From an uncultured Marinobacter sp. (GTDB lineage: Bacteria; Pseudomonadota; Gammaproteobacteria; Pseudomonadales; Oleiphilaceae): DNA of 64,000 nt. The number at the start of each line of letters is the position of its first letter. Position 1 is the first letter of the stretch. Location: assembly GCF_947488835.1 (NCBI RefSeq), contig NZ_CANLBK010000003.1, positions 124,001 to 188,000 of the forward strand, written 5' to 3'. The notes under the pieces are model-generated. The model did not search any database and was not told the origin of the DNA. It was given only the letters and a program-made list of their open reading frames with translations. Below, in pieces: positions 62,348 to 64,000 of the stretch. Both the position numbers and the translations under genes were made by a program.

Positions 62348-63124
62348 GTGGATTTAGCCACCCTGATTGGCCTTCTTGGTGCCATATTACTGATCGTAAC
62401 GGCCGTTGTTCTTGGTGCGGCGCCTGGTGTTTTCCTCAACGGGGCATCACTGCTGATCGTAGTTGGTGGAACTCTGCTGGTGGTTCTCGCCAAATTCAGC
62501 ATCCCGCAGTTTCTTGGTGCCTTCAAGGCGGCTGCCCGGGCGTTCAAGTTCAAGCTCCCGGAAACCCAAACCAGTATTGAAGAGCTGGTAGAAGTTGCAA
62601 ACATAGCCCGCAAAGAAGGCTCCTTGGGGCTTGAAGGCCGTGAGGTCAGCTCGCCATTCCTCGGTAGTGGCATCCAGATGCTGGTGGATGGTCAAACCGA
62701 TGACACCATCAAGCAGCTTCTTGATAAAGAACGTCTGATGACACTGGATTACAACCGCTCTGGCTCCAAAGTGTTTACCGCCATGGCGGATGTCGCACCC
62801 GCAATGGGCATGATCGGCACCCTGATTGGTTTGGTGCAGATGCTTTCCAATATGGAAGACCCGAAATCCATCGGCCCGGCCATGGCGGTTGCTCTGCTAA
62901 CCACACTTTACGGCGCAATGATTGCCACCATGATCGCCACTCCCATTGCGGACAAGCTTTCTTTGCGGATGACTGAAGAAGCCCGCATGCAAATGCTCTA
63001 CACCGATGCGCTAGTGGCCATTCAGCAAGGCATTAACCCACGGGTTATCGAGCAGATGCTATCTAGCTACCTGACTCCAAAAGAGCGCGGCAAGGCGCCT
63101 GAGGCGGAGGCCGCCAGCGGATAA
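62348..63124 (+). CDS. pomA: Flagellar stator subunit PomA/MotA
   Basis: 258 aa. The start is GTG 62348, with GGAG upstream. Two N-terminal helices, a cytoplasmic loop with charged residues (EGREVSSPFLGSG), and the third and fourth helices (APAMGMIGTLIGLVQML; AVALLTTLYGAMIAT) give the typical PomA pattern of sodium-driven stators. Ion specificity cannot be proved from this alone, but the Na+ antiporter and TRAP genes nearby agree with sodium. It is followed by pomB after 6 nt. Confidence 0.88.
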   Translation: MDLATLIGLLGAILLIVTAVVLGAAPGVFLNGASLLIVVGGTLLVVLAKFSIPQFLGAFKAAARAFKFKLPETQTSIEELVEVANIARKEGSLGLEGREVSSPFLGSGIQMLVDGQTDDTIKQLLDKERLMTLDYNRSGSKVFTAMADVAPAMGMIGTLIGLVQMLSNMEDPKSIGPAMAVALLTTLYGAMIATMIATPIADKLSLRMTEEARMQMLYTDALVAIQQGINPRVIEQMLSSYLTPKERGKAPEAEAASG

Positions 63125-63130
63125 GCCCCC

Positions 63131-64000
63131 ATGGATGAGCTCCCAGAAGAGGAAAAACCGGGCATCCCGGCTTGGGTTGTCACCTTTGCCGACCTGATGT
63201 CGCTGCTGATGTGCTTCTTTGTGCTTCTGCTGTCGTTTTCTGAAATCGACGCGATGAAGTTCAAGCAGATTGCTGGTGAGCTCTCAAAAGCCTTCGGCGT
63301 ACAGCGGGATATACCGGCACTGGAAATCCCCATGGGCACCAGCCCGATTTTCGACAAGTTCTCGCCGGCGCCGCCAGAGCCAACGCTGGTTAACGAAATC
63401 AAACAGACCACAACCGATCAACAGCCAGAGTTACAGACCCTTAAAAGCCCTACGGAAGATGCGCTGGAATCTGCTGCAAATGAATCTCTTGAAGCCAGTG
63501 CCAGCCGCATTCAAGAGGTTCTTGAAGAGGCCATTGACGATGGGCGCATAACAGTAGAAGCCGATCTGGATAAACACAGAATTGTTATCCGGGTTGAAGA
63601 AAAGGGCTCGTTCCCCTCGGGCTCAGCAGAGCTGACCTGGGAGTTTGAAAGCCTGCTTCTGGATATGGCAAAGGTACTAGCGGATATGCCCGGGGACCTG
63701 ACAGTGGAAGGCCATACCGACGACGTTCCCATTCGAACCTCGCGCTTTTACAGCAACTGGGACCTGTCTGCAGCCCGTTCAGCAGCCGTTGCCAATGCCT
63801 TGCTAGCTACCGGAGGCGTTGATGCAACGCGCCTGGCCGTTAAAGGTCTGGCTGACACAGAGCCGAGAATAGCCAACACCTCCGCTGAGAACAGGGCAAG
63901 AAACCGACGCGTTGAGATCATCATCGATATGTCCGAGCCCCTGGAAGAGCAGCGTATGCGGCTTCGTGAATTAATTGAAAAAGACACAGCCGAGCGCGAG
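63131..64000 (+). CDS. pomB: Flagellar stator subunit PomB/MotB (3' truncated by window)
   Basis: At least 290 aa; no stop codon before the right edge. After a short acidic N-terminus, the helix WVVTFADLMSLLMCFFVLLL holds the ion-binding aspartate in FADLMS. A linker (about 60-150) and an OmpA-like domain (about 150-275; VEGHTDDVPIRTS, NWDLSAARSAAVANALL, NRARNRRVEIII) anchor the stator to peptidoglycan. The residues after 275 are highly charged, and the true end lies outside the window. Confidence 0.9.
   Translation, partial: MDELPEEEKPGIPAWVVTFADLMSLLMCFFVLLLSFSEIDAMKFKQIAGELSKAFGVQRDIPALEIPMGTSPIFDKFSPAPPEPTLVNEIKQTTTDQQPELQTLKSPTEDALESAANESLEASASRIQEVLEEAIDDGRITVEADLDKHRIVIRVEEKGSFPSGSAELTWEFESLLLDMAKVLADMPGDLTVEGHTDDVPIRTSRFYSNWDLSAARSAAVANALLATGGVDATRLAVKGLADTEPRIANTSAENRARNRRVEIIIDMSEPLEEQRMRLRELIEKDTAERE

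Noticed and set aside
1..64000. tRNA, rRNA, CRISPR, insertion sequence or prophage
   Set aside because: I found no cloverleaf-like sequences, direct-repeat arrays, transposases, integrases or phage structural genes; reading by eye could miss a small RNA gene.

Overview
The window looks like chromosomal DNA of a halophilic or marine gammaproteobacterium, most likely Marinobacter or a close relative. This is inferred from gene content, not from any search: a four-gene ectoine-type TRAP transporter set (teaABCD order), an NhaD sodium/proton antiporter, PomA/PomB-type flagellar stator genes, a complete pel exopolysaccharide operon and many c-di-GMP enzymes. I see no rRNA, tRNA, CRISPR array, integrase or insertion sequence. 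Coding density is high and both strands are used.

Layout. 1-5.7 kb: a signalling operon of a hybrid histidine kinase (5' end outside the window), a REC-GGDEF diguanylate cyclase and a REC-PAS-GGDEF-EAL protein. 5.7-8.1 kb: a large lipoprotein with an alpha/beta-hydrolase nucleophile elbow (DUF6351-like). 8.4-14.6 kb: a compact cbb3-type oxidase (CcoS-like segment fused to CcoN, CcoO, a monoheme cytochrome c), a copper-type P1B ATPase and a convergent TDT/SLAC1 channel. 14.8-19.3 kb: a GreA/B-C-like protein, a membrane-bound AraC regulator, and a pair of lipoproteins (parallel beta-helix plus diheme cytochrome c) with a perfect FNR/ANR-type box upstream. 19.6-27.4 kb: an EAL phosphodiesterase, an FMN reductase, NhaD, an OvoA-C-like methyltransferase coupled to a serine hydrolase, a luciferase-like oxidoreductase and a small hydrolase.

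27.5-31.1 kb: teaABCD. 31.1-38.6 kb: a membrane diguanylate cyclase, potABCD polyamine uptake and an orphan TRAP binding protein. 38.7-48 kb: a chemoreceptor with a sigma-28-type promoter, a CDF metal exporter with a DUF3565 partner, LysR, RarD, rhodanese, a PAS-GGDEF cyclase, a thioesterase, two orphan family-3 binding proteins and a DJ-1/PfpI protein. 48.1-49.9 kb: a MotA/ExbB-like plus MotB/OmpA-like pair that does not look flagellar. 50.0-61.8 kb: pelABCDEFG. 61.9-64 kb: a YkvA-like protein, pomA, and pomB running off the right edge.

How the parts fit (inference). Five proteins that make or break c-di-GMP, plus the PelD receptor with its RxxD site and the stator genes, make this a motile-to-sessile switching neighbourhood. 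The cbb3-like oxidase and the ANR-boxed cytochrome pair point to life at low oxygen. TeaABCD, NhaD and Pot handle compatible solutes, sodium and polyamines, as expected for a salt-adapted cell.
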